Shown: positions 1 to 8,107 of the stretch, one piece after another
Position numbering within the stretch: the stretch's first letter is position 1
Layout of the letters: every line of letters begins with the position of its first letter
Source of the DNA: DATLYB01 sp964502525
GTDB taxonomy: Bacteria; Bacteroidota; Bacteroidia; Chitinophagales; CAIOSU01
Direction of reading: 5' to 3'
Length of the DNA: 19,680 nt
NCBI GenBank assembly: GCA_964502525.1
Contig: CAZCXH010000088.1
Coordinates: forward strand, 1 to 19,680
The notes under the pieces: generated by a model
Seen by the model: the letters and a program-made list of their open reading frames with translations, nothing else
Told to the model about the DNA's origin: nothing
Databases searched by the model: none
Position numbers and translations under genes: made by a program

Positions 1-56
1 ACGGCATCCGAAATCGTGGAAGAAACGGAGGTAGCCTTGGCTTGTGGATTATCTGG

Positions 57-147
57 GCGCGGAAGACAAAAGTCTTCAGCCAATTGAAAACAACCAAGTG
101 TGCTCACGCGCAGAAGCAACGCGGAACACTTGCGGCAACGGAGGGGT
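57..147 (+). repeat. Structured interspersed repeat, copy B
   Basis: This copy aligns over about 90 bp with the minus strand of 2558-2649. It holds a hairpin with arms 62-67 and 72-77 (GAAGAC, loop AAAA) and a second helix with arms 95-101 (CAAGTGT) and 126-132 (ACACTTG) around a 24-nt loop. Both helices exist in the other copy with compensatory changes. The alignment needs indels of 2 nt and 1 nt that would shift any reading frame, so the conservation is not protein-driven. The family is not one I can name. Confidence 0.6.
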
Positions 148-163
148 ACTTATTGATTAGCCT

Positions 164-227
164 GTTGCCTCTGGCAACGCAAGCCACAGGCTTGCAGTTG
201 TCAACCTGCAAGGGACACCCTTGCAGG
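164..227. repeat. Cluster of three perfect tri-loop hairpins
   Basis: Three perfect inverted repeats with 3-nt loops follow one another: 164-169/173-178 (GTTGCC, loop TCT), 179-185/189-195 (GCAAGCC, loop ACA) and 205-214/218-227 (CCTGCAAGGG, loop ACA). They lie downstream of the MORN/TonB gene and could be terminators or a REP-like palindrome cluster. A weaker inverted repeat sits at 305-309/316-320. I see no credible gene in 1-340. Confidence 0.6.
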
Positions 228-340
228 CACACGGGGGGCGGGAGAAATTTTTTCATTGATAAACTCGGAAAGGAAATTAAATAACGCGAAGCAGGCAAGC
301 CCCAACACTGGCGCAAGTGTCTGGAATCAATGCTTCCCGC

Positions 341-2260
341 TCACTCCAACTTGAAAACAATCGGAATGTTATACTGCGTATTCACTTCTTTTCCCTGTTG
401 TTTTCCCGGAATCCACTTGGGCATGTCGGCAATGACTCTCACAGCCTCCCTATCCAATAGCGGATGTACGGAGCGCAGAACTTTGATATCTCCTACGCTG
501 CCGTTTCTGTAAACCGTGAACTGGATGAATACTTTGCCTTCAATATTTTTATCCATTGCTTCACGAGGATAATTCAGATTCTCACGAATAAAACTGAGCA
601 GCGCCCTGTCGCCACCGGGAAATTGAGGCATCTCTTCCACAAAAACAAACACTTCCTCAGTATCTTGGACATCCTCCGTGGCAGCAGGCATAACGATTCC
701 GTCATCATCATAGTAATCGTCATAATCATAGTCATCATCCGTTTCTCTGAGCAAGCGCTCGCTGGCGTAAAACAAAGCGTCTTTAACGTCCCAGAAATAA
801 AAATGCTCCTCCTCAAAAAGCTGACGGATGCAGGCAGACAAATCATTCAAATTCAGTATATCCTGTTTATACTTTACCCGCGCTGTATTTCCCATTTTCG
901 CCTTAAAAAGCCCGTCTTCGTTGAAGTAGAAAAACAATTCATTTTCCGAGGGCAAGAGCGTTTTCCATGCCGCTTTGCATTGCCTATAATCCGGATACGA
1001 CAAAATGTTCAACTGAATACCATCAAATGTTCCTTTGTGCTGCGTGAAAGAGATTTCATTCACCGTAAGAACATTTTTGGTTAGTTCCGGCAACCACTCC
1101 GGTTCAATTTCAGGCGGCTCTCCCCATGGATAATCAATGACCGTAATTTCTTCCACTTCCGCCATATTCCTTGCATGAGGAACACACTGCTCCAGCGGAA
1201 TTTTTGATTTGTACTTTCCGTTTTTGTATTCGTATTTAACCCTATCGCCATACTCGGTCATAAATTCGCCTTTTCCGTTCAGACAATCCGATTTCTCCTG
1301 CCCAAAATCCGTCATGGTAAATTTTTCCTGCAACGCGCCAAATCCATATTCCGTTACGACTAATGTATTTCCCGCGAAATAGCAGTTTGCATTTTTGTGC
1401 TGAAAGCGGTCAATCACCGTTTTGCCGTCATTGGCATATTTCGTCCACACGCCAGCGCGATTATATCCTTCGAAGAAATATTCAAGCAGCAGGTCGTTTC
1501 CGTTGTAAAGCCGCCAATGTTCGCGGTTGCCGTTCAGTTCCATCCGCCTTTGAAAAGCATGATTCTCATCACTCTTTTGAATATCCGCAGAAACAAGCGC
1601 GCCATTGTAGATTTCCAGTTTGATGTAAGAACCCTCCTCTTTTTCAAAAATGTGATGCCTGCCTTTCACATCACCCATGGAATAGTCAATCAGGTTTTTT
1701 AGTTTCCCGTTATCAAAATATTCAACCCACACGCTGTCATTGTAGTCGTTGATTTTATTCCCGCTGATTTGCACTTGTCCGTTCCTGAAATATTTTACGA
1801 CCTGTCCATTTTGCTTGCCCTTCCTGAAATTCATTTCAAGGGAAATTTTCCCATCGGGGTAATATCCCACATATTTGCCTTCCTCTTTTCCGTTCACGAA
1901 ATGACGCTCGGCATGTGCCTGAGATGAATTGTAAAATGATTTGAATTGCCCGTTCAACATGCCCGCATCATAGTTGGCAGTTTGCAGCGTGTCGCCATCA
2001 GGATAAAACCAAATCGCTTTTCTCTGCCACTGAATATCATCCGGTGATTGCGACAACCCTTCGCACTGCTTTGCGCCATTCACATAGTAATCTATAATCC
2101 TGAAAAAATATTCTTCCTTCTGCGGGGCAGGTCTGTAAAATTCCGCTGAAGATTTTACAGTCGGGTTCCAGTCGGCATCAAACCATGCGGTATCATTTTG
2201 TGCAGACATTGTGCGGCAAATGCCGCATACCAACAGCAGGATTTGAATTGTTTTTATCAT
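341..2260 (-). CDS. Secreted MORN-like repeat protein with C-terminal TonB domain
   Basis: A 639-residue exported protein. I chose the start at 2260 because it gives a good signal peptide (MIKTIQILLLVCGICRTMSAQ); an upstream start at 2296 would bury it. Residues about 98-190 hold repeats of the NGxxxGxxxxYyxnGkxxxxxxfxxGkxxG type, as in MORN_2/YwqK-like proteins. An acidic Asp/Tyr tract comes next (DDDYDYDDYYDDDG). The last 95 residues (QFPGGDRALLSFIRENLNYP to the end) are a TonB C-terminal domain with the usual YPREA, EGKVFIQFTV and DREAVRVI motifs. The TonB N-terminal membrane anchor is missing, so it is probably a periplasmic or envelope protein and not a canonical energy transducer. It starts 49 bp after the orphan antitoxin-like gene. 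The domain calls are firm but the biological role is unknown. Confidence 0.88.
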   Translation of the reverse strand: MIKTIQILLLVCGICRTMSAQNDTAWFDADWNPTVKSSAEFYRPAPQKEEYFFRIIDYYVNGAKQCEGLSQSPDDIQWQRKAIWFYPDGDTLQTANYDAGMLNGQFKSFYNSSQAHAERHFVNGKEEGKYVGYYPDGKISLEMNFRKGKQNGQVVKYFRNGQVQISGNKINDYNDSVWVEYFDNGKLKNLIDYSMGDVKGRHHIFEKEEGSYIKLEIYNGALVSADIQKSDENHAFQRRMELNGNREHWRLYNGNDLLLEYFFEGYNRAGVWTKYANDGKTVIDRFQHKNANCYFAGNTLVVTEYGFGALQEKFTMTDFGQEKSDCLNGKGEFMTEYGDRVKYEYKNGKYKSKIPLEQCVPHARNMAEVEEITVIDYPWGEPPEIEPEWLPELTKNVLTVNEISFTQHKGTFDGIQLNILSYPDYRQCKAAWKTLLPSENELFFYFNEDGLFKAKMGNTARVKYKQDILNLNDLSACIRQLFEEEHFYFWDVKDALFYASERLLRETDDDYDYDDYYDDDGIVMPAATEDVQDTEEVFVFVEEMPQFPGGDRALLSFIRENLNYPREAMDKNIEGKVFIQFTVYRNGSVGDIKVLRSVHPLLDREAVRVIADMPKWIPGKQQGKEVNTQYNIPIVFKLE

Positions 2261-2309
2261 AACATTTGAAGGATAAACGAGTTGACGTTGCGGCATACAG
2301 GATGCAAAA

Positions 2310-2540
2310 TCAACGAGCGTTAAGACGCTTGATAATATTGGCGGAAGACGCGGGTTTTAACTTTCCCCGCTTGAATTCAGTTTTGGCTTTGCGGGCATTG
2401 CGGGCAATTTCTTTCCTTCTTTCTTGCACCTGCCGCTTGCGAACAATATCAATCAACATCTCACGAGAGGAAAAATCTAATTGCATGATTTCATCCAAAA
2501 CCTTGTCATTGGTAAACACGTTGCTGTTTTTTACAAACAT
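2310..2540 (-). CDS. Small antitoxin-like protein, no partner seen
   Basis: A 76-residue, highly basic protein. The N-terminal half (DKVLDEIMQLDFSSREMLID) resembles small antitoxin-like proteins that in other Bacteroidetes and cyanobacteria precede RelE/YafQ- or PIN-type toxins. The C-terminal half is Arg/Lys-rich (RKRQVQERRKEIARNARKAK) and predicted helical. No toxin follows: the next gene downstream is the MORN/TonB protein. It may be an orphan or degraded toxin-antitoxin half, or it may answer to another toxin. Its 5' leader starts just after structured repeat copy A, 18 bp upstream of the ATG. The family link is from memory of similar sequences and is moderate at best. Confidence 0.6.
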   Translation of the reverse strand: MFVKNSNVFTNDKVLDEIMQLDFSSREMLIDIVRKRQVQERRKEIARNARKAKTEFKRGKLKPASSANIIKRLNAR

Positions 2541-2557
2541 AGTTTATTTTTTTGCCG

Positions 2558-2649
2558 CTTTCCCCCGCGTTCCCGCGAGTGTTCTGCGTGGGTCCTGGCG
2601 TGAGCACACTCGTGGGTTTGGATTGGCAGAAGTCTTTCGACTGCCGTGC
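2558..2649 (-). repeat. Structured interspersed repeat, copy A
   Basis: This lies between the higA stop and the antitoxin-like gene, so it would sit in that gene's 5' leader. On the minus strand it has a hairpin AGTC-GAAA-GACT (plus coordinates 2631-2642) and a 7-bp helix with arms 2606-2612 and 2576-2582 (CGAGTGT/ACACTCG). In copy B (57-147) the same helices read AGAC-AAAA-GTCT and CAAGTGT/ACACTTG, so one T-A pair became A-T and one G-C pair became A-T. This points to selection on structure. Confidence 0.6.
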
Positions 2650-2700
2650 GTATGGCATCACCATAATTTTCCATTTTGCTATCGTAATATTTACGCGGTT

Positions 2701-3132
2701 TCAAACCCTTGCCAACCTTTTTCTTCTGCCAAAGCGACTTGATGAAGACGAGGATAATTCATAAGCTCGATTGAAGATTTCCTGGGAGAGTTTGAACCGC
2801 TCGGAGAGTTTGCGGATGTTTTCTTTACTCAAGCCTTTTTTGTAATTAAGGATGTCTGAAACCAACCCCTTGCTCACGCCAAGCAACCGGGCGAGGTCAA
2901 CGGATTTCATGTTGTTTTCCTGCATCAGGTGCAGGAGCATTTCTATCGGGTCAATGGTTTCGTCAATAGTGTTATGCTGCTCATCGTATTTTTCAATGAG
3001 CAAGGTGAGCAGGTCAATCTCATCCCGGATGGCTTTGCTCTTTGAGCCGTGGCCAAGCAACTCTTCCAGTTTTTTGCAATACTTGTTGTATTGGGTTTCG
3101 GTTTTGATGACGCTGTATTTCAGTGTTTCCAT
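2701..3132 (-). CDS. higA: HigA-type antitoxin, HTH transcriptional regulator
   Basis: A 143-residue protein. Residues about 1-65 form the dimer/toxin-facing helical part (IKTETQYNKYCKKLEELLG, then EIDLLTLLIEKYDE). Residues about 70-118 are an XRE/Cro HTH (VDLARLLGVSKGLVSDILNYKKGLSKENIRKLSERF). This matches the HigA2-like antitoxins whose family members neutralise HigB and repress the operon. It follows the toxin gene by 11 bp, and toxin-first order is typical of higBA. The end is odd: a Ser6 tract is followed by a basic tail (RFGRRKRLARV) that I do not expect in the family, possibly read-through after loss of the native stop. A matching operator palindrome lies upstream of the toxin at 3505-3521. 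Confidence 0.88.
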   Translation of the reverse strand: METLKYSVIKTETQYNKYCKKLEELLGHGSKSKAIRDEIDLLTLLIEKYDEQHNTIDETIDPIEMLLHLMQENNMKSVDLARLLGVSKGLVSDILNYKKGLSKENIRKLSERFKLSQEIFNRAYELSSSSSSRFGRRKRLARV

Positions 3133-3143
3133 TTCTTTTAATT

Positions 3144-3476
3144 TTAGTAATTCTCTGCTGAATACTGTTTATTCCCGCTGCAAAGCGCATCATATTCCGC
3201 ATGTGTTCCGAGCCATTTGATATACAGGTGCGCCTTTGTTTTACCAAACCAGTATTTGCAAATCATGCGATAGTTGTTTCCTCCGATATTAAAGACCACT
3301 CGGTTGCTGCCTTTGCCGAGTAAATCTGCCGAACTGAACGATTTCAGGATGTCGCCCGGCTCTTTCCAATCCACTGCTCTCAATACTGCAAGCCAAAGCG
3401 TCAATGGTATTCGGCTCTGCGCATGGTCAGCAATGAATTGCTCAATCGTTTTCTTCTTAATTAAATGAACTCTCAT
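3144..3476 (-). CDS. higB: HigB-type mRNA interferase toxin
   Basis: A 110-residue protein of the HigB_toxin type, the ribosome-dependent mRNA interferases of the RelE superfold. Visible family motifs are the N-terminal MRVHLIKKKTIEQF, the central WKEPGDILKSF with GSNRVVFNIGGNNYRMI, and KAHLYIKWLGTHAEYDAL near the end. Length is normal for the family. It is the first gene of a two-gene operon with higA. The start at 3476 is supported by the conserved MRV start and by an upstream TATATTTG promoter box (3478-3485) that ends one base before the ATG, so the mRNA may be nearly or fully leaderless. Catalytic residues were not assigned individually. Confidence 0.9.
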   Translation of the reverse strand: MRVHLIKKKTIEQFIADHAQSRIPLTLWLAVLRAVDWKEPGDILKSFSSADLLGKGSNRVVFNIGGNNYRMICKYWFGKTKAHLYIKWLGTHAEYDALCSGNKQYSAENY

Positions 3477-3477
3477 G

Positions 3478-3521
3478 CAAATATACGGACAATGATAATC
3501 AAAAGTTCACATTAGGTGAAC
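3478..3521 (-). promoter_or_regulatory. higBA promoter box and operator palindrome
   Basis: The minus strand reads TATATTTG at 3478-3485, a match to the Bacteroidetes -7 box TAnnTTTG. A perfect inverted repeat, GTTCAC-n5-GTGAAC, lies at 3505-3521, about 29 bp upstream of higB. Its position and symmetry suit autoregulation by the HigA HTH dimer. A -33 TTG at the usual 19-20 nt spacing is not obvious. Confidence 0.55.
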
Positions 3522-3619
3522 ATAGCAATTCCTTTAGTTACAAGATATTGATGAACTCCTGACGCGCAACGCTACGAGTGCGACACGATAAAGAAACGAG
3601 ATCCCCCGCGCCAAATCAT

Positions 3620-3690
3620 CCCCCTAACCCCCTTCGCACACGCTTATGGTTCGACTTCGCTCACCATGACCTGCGCGCAAGGGGGACTTT
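3620..3690. terminator. Inverted repeat downstream of glpK, possible terminator
   Basis: Immediately after the glpK stop, arms 3628-3634 (CCCCCTT) and 3679-3685 (AAGGGGG) enclose a smaller hairpin (ATGGT ... ACCAT, about 3647-3668). There is no clear U-run. The spacer text GGTTCGACTTCGCTCACCAT resembles interspersed palindromes I know from other Bacteroidetes genomes, so it may be a REP-like element that doubles as a terminator. The rest of 3522-3690 shows no gene. Confidence 0.45.
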
Positions 3691-5181
<1,491 letters not shown>

Positions 5182-5182
5182 G

Positions 5183-5210
5183 TTTGTGGTTTGCGGTTTG
5201 TGGTTTGTGG
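5183..5210 (-). repeat. Four tandem 7-bp repeats at the glpK start
   Basis: Plus-strand units are TTTGTGG (5183-5189), TTTGCGG (5190-5196), TTTGTGG (5197-5203) and TTTGTGG (5204-5210); on the coding strand they read CCACAAA. They end 1 bp before the glpK ATG and occupy the ribosome-binding region. Unit number could vary by slippage. Confidence 0.75.
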
Positions 5211-5219
5211 TTGAAGAGA

Positions 5220-5555
5220 TTAGGGTTTCTTTCTGCGGAGGTTGTAGGTTAATTGAGGAGCGGACGACAAAGGTGATGTTGAAGTACTATAGACTTCCCA
5301 TCCTTCCTTAGCTAATTCATTTACCTTTTCTAATAATGGAGTCAAATCGCTGAAAGCTCCTTTGGATTCAAATTTCGATTTTACTTGTGTTGTTCCAACA
5401 TAATTATTACTTATTGAAACTCCGATTTGGTAATAATTGCCCGACCCAAAGTAGGTGTATGTTACAGCATCATACTCATATACGCCCTGCGCTTGGAGGC
5501 AGAGGGCTGATGCGAAAAGGAAAAATGCGGAGAGGAAAATGGTTTTGGGGGACAT
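5220..5555 (-). CDS. Small secreted protein, DUF4177-like C-terminus
   Basis: A 111-residue protein when started at 5555 (MSPKTIFLSAFFLFASALCL, then QAQ). That start gives a clean signal peptide; the longer reading from 5597 adds a non-signal stretch. The mature part is about 88 residues. Its end, LLEKVNELAKEGWEVYSTST followed by YNLRRKK, resembles the 'LN.lg.eGWel.....yiLkR' pattern of DUF4177-type small proteins. It ends 38 bp before the glpK start and could be co-transcribed with it, though I see no functional link. Function unknown. Confidence 0.68.
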   Translation of the reverse strand: MSPKTIFLSAFFLFASALCLQAQGVYEYDAVTYTYFGSGNYYQIGVSISNNYVGTTQVKSKFESKGAFSDLTPLLEKVNELAKEGWEVYSTSTSPLSSAPQLTYNLRRKKP

Positions 5556-5624
5556 GGGGTTGAGTTTTTTGGTGAAATAATGAGGATGAAAATACAAAGA
5601 AAATGAGTGCGCTGTACACAGTGC

Positions 5625-6023
5625 TTAGTGTACTGTTTTTTCCTTTACTTCTGTGATTTTAGGATTCAAATTTCTCTTATTGATTTTCTTCCTTTCAAGT
5701 AAGAATGAAGAAAAATTGTGAAGCAACTGAGAATGTGTTTTCACGCTCAATGCGCCAAGCACTCCGGTTATATCCTGCTTCGTGAGCACAGTGAGCATGC
5801 TCAAACGGCAAACGCTTGCCGCTTTTAAGCTGGATTTTTTGTAATCAGGATGTTTTTCATCAATCAGCAAATCCAAACCGGAAATGTATTGGTGCAATTG
5901 AGTTGAAATGCCGCAAACAAGAAAATCCCCATATTTTGGAAACTGTTTGAGTAAGAGGGCGAGGCGAAGTTTTTTCTGTTTATCCTGCGGGAAAACAGTG
6001 AGGATTATTTGCCCTTCTTCCAT
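5625..6023 (-). CDS. PemK/MazF-like toxin
   Basis: A 132-residue protein with the usual MazF/PemK landmarks: an N-terminal GQIILTVFPQDKQKKLRLALLL (residues 4-25; many family members have RPALVL where this has RLALLL), then GDFLVCGISTQL with the conserved S/T after GI, and a late SLKAASVCRLSMLTVLTKQDI segment. Members of this family are endoribonucleases. The gene overlaps its upstream partner by 19 bp, so the pair is translationally coupled in antitoxin-first order. The Pro-to-Leu change in the RPALVL motif makes reduced activity possible. The last 20 residues are basic and not typical. Confidence 0.78.
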   Translation of the reverse strand: MEEGQIILTVFPQDKQKKLRLALLLKQFPKYGDFLVCGISTQLHQYISGLDLLIDEKHPDYKKSSLKAASVCRLSMLTVLTKQDITGVLGALSVKTHSQLLHNFSSFLLERKKINKRNLNPKITEVKEKTVH

Positions 6024-6259
6024 TTTTTATACTCCGGGTTGGGTTCTTTTATATCGGCTTTAGTATAGTCAGGTTCATTTGTTCCGTACCCTTTCAGGAA
6101 ATTTCTTGCAGACGAATCGCGCCATGCTTGTTCATTTTTTGCCCGGGCTGCCTTTTTTTTCTTTGAAACGGTTTTCACAATTTTTTCCTGCTGCGTTTCA
6201 GGCAATGATTTGATGAGTTGAATGATTGCTTCGGTTATGTTGCTGCTTTCTTTAAGCAT
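6005..6259 (-). CDS. Antitoxin partner of the PemK/MazF-like toxin
   Basis: An 84-residue, Lys-rich protein. The N-terminal part (ITEAIIQLIKSLPETQQEKIVKTV) looks like the helical start of small antitoxins with a 'slpe.qq..i' motif. The rest (ARAKNEQAWRDSSARNFLKG, then YTKADIKEPNPEYKKWKKGK) is polar and probably disordered until bound, as in MazE-like partners. Its 3' end overlaps the toxin start by 19 bp. The role is inferred mainly from this arrangement. No palindromic operator or TAnnTTTG box is obvious in 6260-6308. Confidence 0.7.
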   Translation of the reverse strand: MLKESSNITEAIIQLIKSLPETQQEKIVKTVSKKKKAARAKNEQAWRDSSARNFLKGYGTNEPDYTKADIKEPNPEYKKWKKGK

Positions 6260-6308
6260 GGAAAATTATTTCCACCAAGTTAAGCAATCAAGGCTGCTAA
6301 ATAAACGT

Positions 6309-6527
6309 TCACTTCTCAACCTCTTTTCTTATTCGAATGACACCGCGCTGAATAACCGAGAAGAAATTTTCCAATTGTTCGCGGTATTGGTCAACGAGAC
6401 CGCAAACCCGGTTCAGCCGGAAGGCCAACTCACCGAAATCTTTATCACGGGTTATCACCTTTGCTATTTTCAAAAGGACATCATCATCAAGCGAGCGCTG
6501 GTTCTCGCAAGGAATGAGATTGCGCAA
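6309..6527 (-). pseudogene. Decayed DUF5615 (PIN-like) protein
   Basis: This 72-residue remnant keeps recognisable pieces of DUF5615/Mut7-C-type PIN-like proteins: SLDDDVLLKIA, then ITRDKDFGELAFR (the acidic active-site motif), and the C-terminal FFSVIQRGVIRIRK. The N-terminal strand and helix that carry the first acidic residue (normally 30-40 residues) are missing. The spacing between the pieces is also shortened: the usual GVILLRL strand and helix between the motifs are lost. An inverted-repeat element occupies 6575-6658, where the missing 5' part would lie. Members often pair with DUF433-type antitoxins; none is seen here. I judge it non-functional. Confidence 0.6.
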
Positions 6528-6574
6528 ATGATCAGGTTATCCCGAAACAATTGTGAAAAACGAATCATGATCGG

Positions 6575-6661
6575 TCCGAAGGGCTCCGGACTCCTTCGGA
6601 GGATATACCATCGGGTGCCATTCGTTACCAATTCGGAAACCTCTTTACCGATGGTATAAAA
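6575..6661. repeat. Two adjacent inverted repeats between tlpA-like gene and PIN remnant
   Basis: The first palindrome has arms 6575-6582 (TCCGAAGG) and 6593-6600 (CCTTCGGA). The second has arms 6604-6614 and 6648-6658, 11 bp perfect (TATACCATCGG/CCGATGGTATA). Together they lie just past the stop of the TlpA-like gene and may end its transcript, but no U-run follows. The stretch 6634-6661 also closely matches 19233-19259. Confidence 0.55.
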
Positions 6662-6664
6662 AGT

Positions 6665-8047
6665 TTAGTTTAACCACAATGCCGATTTCATATCTTCAAA
6701 TGAATGATACCTGCCGAGGATCTTCATATCACCGGCAAGAAGGAAGAGCGTGGGAGTCGACCGCACATTGTAGTCTTTTACCGCCTGTGTTTCCCATTTC
6801 CTGCGTTCGCTTACGTTGACCCACCCGATGTCATTTTCTGCCAGGGTTCCAACCCAATCTTCATTATTTTCATCGAGCGAGACAGCAAAAATTTCGACAT
6901 TTCGCGCCTTCAGTTCCGGATATACGGATTTCAGCCTGGAAATTAATTCAAGGCAGTGCGGACACCAGCTTGCCCAAAATAAAACCACCGTGTTTTTATG
7001 GGCTTGAGCGGTTAATGACAGCACCTGGTATTTCCCTGACGGGTCTTTCATCGAAATATCCGGAGCGGTCTTGCCGGGTTGAAGTCCTGCTGACTGGGCA
7101 ACGTACTGTTGCAATTCACCGCTTAACCGCGGTGCCTCGCAGGATTCGGAAGACACCAGGCTGCCGATATACTCCACCATCGCATAGTCCTTCATGTCGA
7201 AATAAATTTCCATAAGAACCTCCACCGTAAATCTTTGAACATCCTGGTTGGCTTTAGATGCTTTCACAAGCATCTGGCAGCTTTCCTGCTTGGCGGTGGA
7301 ACTCCTGCCTCCGAAATAACTGATGTATTCGTTCAACTTCTTTGCGTAAAAGAAATCACCGGCAAGTTGCTTTTGGGAAAAATCAATTTTTTTGAAAAAC
7401 TCATAATGCTGATAGGACCTGTCGTTATCGTATTTAACCTTATCAGCATCTTTGGTATATGATGTAAATTTCAAAAGGGGAATCAATGTTTTTAGCAGGT
7501 ATTCATCAGAAGTTTGCCGGGCTAAATCATCCAGAATTGCGTTGTGTTCCTCATGGAGATTATCGTAAGCAATCCTCACCGAATCCAGTTTGGACTTATA
7601 GTGCGGGTCGAACTCAAAAATTGTTTGCGCTGCTTGGCTTAATGTATCCCGTCCCGCATGGTATTGCTCGTTTTGATGCAGGATTTCCTGAAGGACAGCG
7701 TTGGTTGGTGAATTTTGAAAAACCGGCTCTTGCAGTGAATTTTTACCCTGCTCATATTTCATGGTAATATTGTTATTGCCAAGCAGCAAGAAGACAGGCG
7801 CCTCAATCCCGGTAATATTCAACCGGTATAACCCTTGAGGATAGCCTTTACAAGTAACTGTGCAAATTCCGTTAATGAACTCACTTCTGGCAACCGTATC
7901 CATTTTCAAACCGTATGGTTTGAGGAGATACGTATAGACGCCTTTTTTAGCGCTGATGTCAGGAAAACTGATTTGTATATTTTGGGCAGGAACACCCTGC
8001 GAAGTCAAAAAGAGCCATGTGATAATCACCAATAATTTTTCAGACAT
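6665..8047 (-). CDS. Secreted TlpA/DsbE-like thiol-disulfide oxidoreductase
   Basis: A 460-residue exported protein. The start at 8047 gives a signal peptide (MSEKLLVIITWLFLTSQGVPAQ); a longer reading to 8104 would not. Residues about 22-110 look like the DUF4369-type beta domain common in Bacteroidetes TlpA proteins. A helical middle follows (about 110-320). The C-terminal thioredoxin fold (about 322-460) has FWASWCPHC with the CxxC pair at C362/C365, and a cis-Pro loop STPT at P432. Such proteins reduce or isomerise disulfides in the periplasm. It lies 60 bp after three genes for cysteine-rich secreted proteins and reads in the same direction, so it is probably co-transcribed with them and may act on them. 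Substrate not proven. Confidence 0.92.
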   Translation of the reverse strand: MSEKLLVIITWLFLTSQGVPAQNIQISFPDISAKKGVYTYLLKPYGLKMDTVARSEFINGICTVTCKGYPQGLYRLNITGIEAPVFLLLGNNNITMKYEQGKNSLQEPVFQNSPTNAVLQEILHQNEQYHAGRDTLSQAAQTIFEFDPHYKSKLDSVRIAYDNLHEEHNAILDDLARQTSDEYLLKTLIPLLKFTSYTKDADKVKYDNDRSYQHYEFFKKIDFSQKQLAGDFFYAKKLNEYISYFGGRSSTAKQESCQMLVKASKANQDVQRFTVEVLMEIYFDMKDYAMVEYIGSLVSSESCEAPRLSGELQQYVAQSAGLQPGKTAPDISMKDPSGKYQVLSLTAQAHKNTVVLFWASWCPHCLELISRLKSVYPELKARNVEIFAVSLDENNEDWVGTLAENDIGWVNVSERRKWETQAVKDYNVRSTPTLFLLAGDMKILGRYHSFEDMKSALWLN

Positions 8048-8064
8048 GGCTCGATTTACGTAAT

Positions 8065-8083
8065 CTGTCAATTTCAATGACAG
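8065..8083. promoter_or_regulatory. Small hairpin between collagen-like operon and TlpA-like gene
   Basis: A 6-bp perfect inverted repeat (CTGTCA/TGACAG, loop 7 nt) sits in the 60-bp gap before the TlpA-like start. It has no U-run, so processing or partial attenuation is more likely than termination. Confidence 0.3.
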
Positions 8084-8107
8084 TGAGGATTCTTTCTGTC
8101 TCAAAAT

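Noticed and set aside
57..147. Integron attC site or IS200/IS605 end as the identity of the structured repeat
   Set aside because: I see no RYYYAAC/GTTRRRY core pair, no integrase and no transposase in the window. A remote relation cannot be excluded.
42..284. 80-codon plus-strand open frame at the left end
   Set aside because: It runs through structured repeat copy B and the three hairpins. The conserved blocks between the repeat copies are separated by frame-shifting indels, so it is not a protein.
464..1084. 206-codon plus-strand open frame
   Set aside because: Antisense to the MORN/TonB gene, which has clear domains; the Ile/Val-rich tract is only the reverse of the Asp/Tyr codons.
2701..2760. 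Frameshift near the end of higA
   Set aside because: The Ser-rich and basic tail is unusual, but the frame is open to a TGA and I see no alternative family-like end in the other frames.
6222..6659. 145-codon plus-strand open frame
   Set aside because: Antisense to the DUF5615 remnant and the inverted repeats; no recognisable motif and no promoter.
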